From: Paenibacillus dauci
GTDB lineage: Bacteria; Bacillota; Bacilli; Paenibacillales; Paenibacillaceae
Assembly (NCBI RefSeq): GCF_000971985.1
Contig: NZ_KQ040798.1
Location: 673,826 to 737,825 of the forward strand
DNA: 64,000 nt
Reading direction: 5' to 3'
The translations under genes were made by a program, and so were the position numbers. This document shows positions 63,717-64,000 of the stretch, piece after piece. The notes under the pieces were generated by a model. That model did not search any database, was not told the DNA's origin, and worked only from the letters and a program-made list of their open reading frames with translations. The stretch's first letter is position 1. Each line of letters starts with the position of its first letter.

Positions 63717-63744
63717 TTTATACGATCCGTTGTTCATATGTCAA
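63717..63744 (-). promoter_or_regulatory. sigma-A-like promoter of the fructan operon
   Basis: Minus strand TTGACA (63739-63744), 16-bp spacer, TATAAA (63717-63722). Confidence 0.75.
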
Positions 63745-63826
63745 TAATAAATGTAAACAAAAGTGGTGATTTTTATAATTATATGGTATGCATATGCACA
63801 TTTATAACATTCCATTTGCACATAAG

Positions 63827-63848
63827 AGATTGCTTTTAAAAGTAATCT
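63827..63848 (+). promoter_or_regulatory. 22-bp palindrome upstream of the LacI gene
   Basis: AGATTGCTTTTAAAAGTAATCT, palindromic but for one base pair. It lies about 100 bp before the LacI start and may be an operator or a small hairpin. Confidence 0.4.
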
Positions 63849-63946
63849 CCTTTATATTTTAGATAGATATGTAGTAATGTAAGAGGGATATTCCCTGTTC
63901 TGCTGACAGAACAGCAAATTTGACAGTACAAAGGTGGATTTAATCC

Positions 63947-64000
63947 ATGACCAAGGAAAAAGTAACCATTCAGCATATTGCCGATGCACTGGGTATTTCC
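63947..64000 (+). CDS. LacI-family regulator, partial (cut by window end)
   Basis: Only the first 18 codons are present, MTKEKVTIQHIADALGIS, which is the start of a LacI-type helix-turn-helix. AAGGTGG precedes the ATG. It is divergent from the fructan importer operon and is the probable repressor of it. Confidence 0.85.
   Translation, partial: MTKEKVTIQHIADALGIS

Overview
The window reads as chromosomal DNA of a Paenibacillus-like Bacillota. Evidence is the YesM/YesN-type sensor kinase and AraC response regulator pairs, the LplA/B/C-type sugar ABC transporters with long lipoprotein binding proteins, strong AGGAGG ribosome sites, cre-like catabolite boxes, a BirA operator of Bacillus type, a Fur box of Bacillus type, and roughly 50% GC. 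About 54 protein genes are supported, most on the minus strand. No rRNA, tRNA, CRISPR array, prophage or recognisable transposase was seen.

Layout. 0.1-3.6 kb: a YesN/YesM two-component system. 3.7-6.6 kb: a LysR regulator divergent from an acetoacetate decarboxylase and ketopantoate-reductase-like pair. 6.8-11.4 kb: an LplABC-type sugar importer whose two permease genes are split by a 936-bp non-coding insert holding two large palindromes and a heptamer tandem repeat. 11.6-15.8 kb: a ChvE-GguA-GguB monosaccharide importer, also with a large palindrome between two genes. 16-21.6 kb: aldo/keto reductase, cysteine synthase, MerR regulator with a divergent AhpD-like protein, a small membrane protein, and an MFS pump with a TetR regulator. 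21.7-29.3 kb: a fourth palindrome, biotin synthase under a BirA operator, and a full Mrp Na+/H+ antiporter operon with fused MrpAB. 29.6-33.9 kb: a sugar-binding protein, histidine kinase and response regulator that look like a three-part sugar sensor. 34-39.3 kb: a NikABCDE-type metal/peptide importer behind a perfect Fur box. 39.5-44.1 kb: nucleoside phosphorylase, AAA ATPase, RtcB RNA ligase and nucleotidyltransferase. 44.2-50 kb: a 43-codon gene with its own promoter and terminator, a membrane acyltransferase, an orphan histidine kinase, a DUF2829/Tad2-like small protein, a cupin and an OsmC protein. 50-53.8 kb: ECF sigma factor, anti-sigma-like protein and ABC exporter. 54-56.3 kb: an isoprenoid-synthase-like enzyme followed by an NHLP-type RiPP precursor, then an AraC regulator. 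56.4-64 kb: a fructan-utilisation operon (two GH32 enzymes and an ABC importer) divergent from a LacI regulator cut by the window end.

Theme. Much of the window serves plant- or soil-derived sugar capture, with several near-consensus cre sites at operon starts. The two observations most likely to be new are the pairing of an isoprenoid-synthase-fold enzyme with an NHLP leader peptide (54.0-55.4 kb) and a family of four ~130-140 bp intergenic palindromes with shared ends and centre but diverged, still complementary arms (9.5, 10.2, 13.0 and 21.7 kb). All function calls come from reading the sequence; no database search was run.
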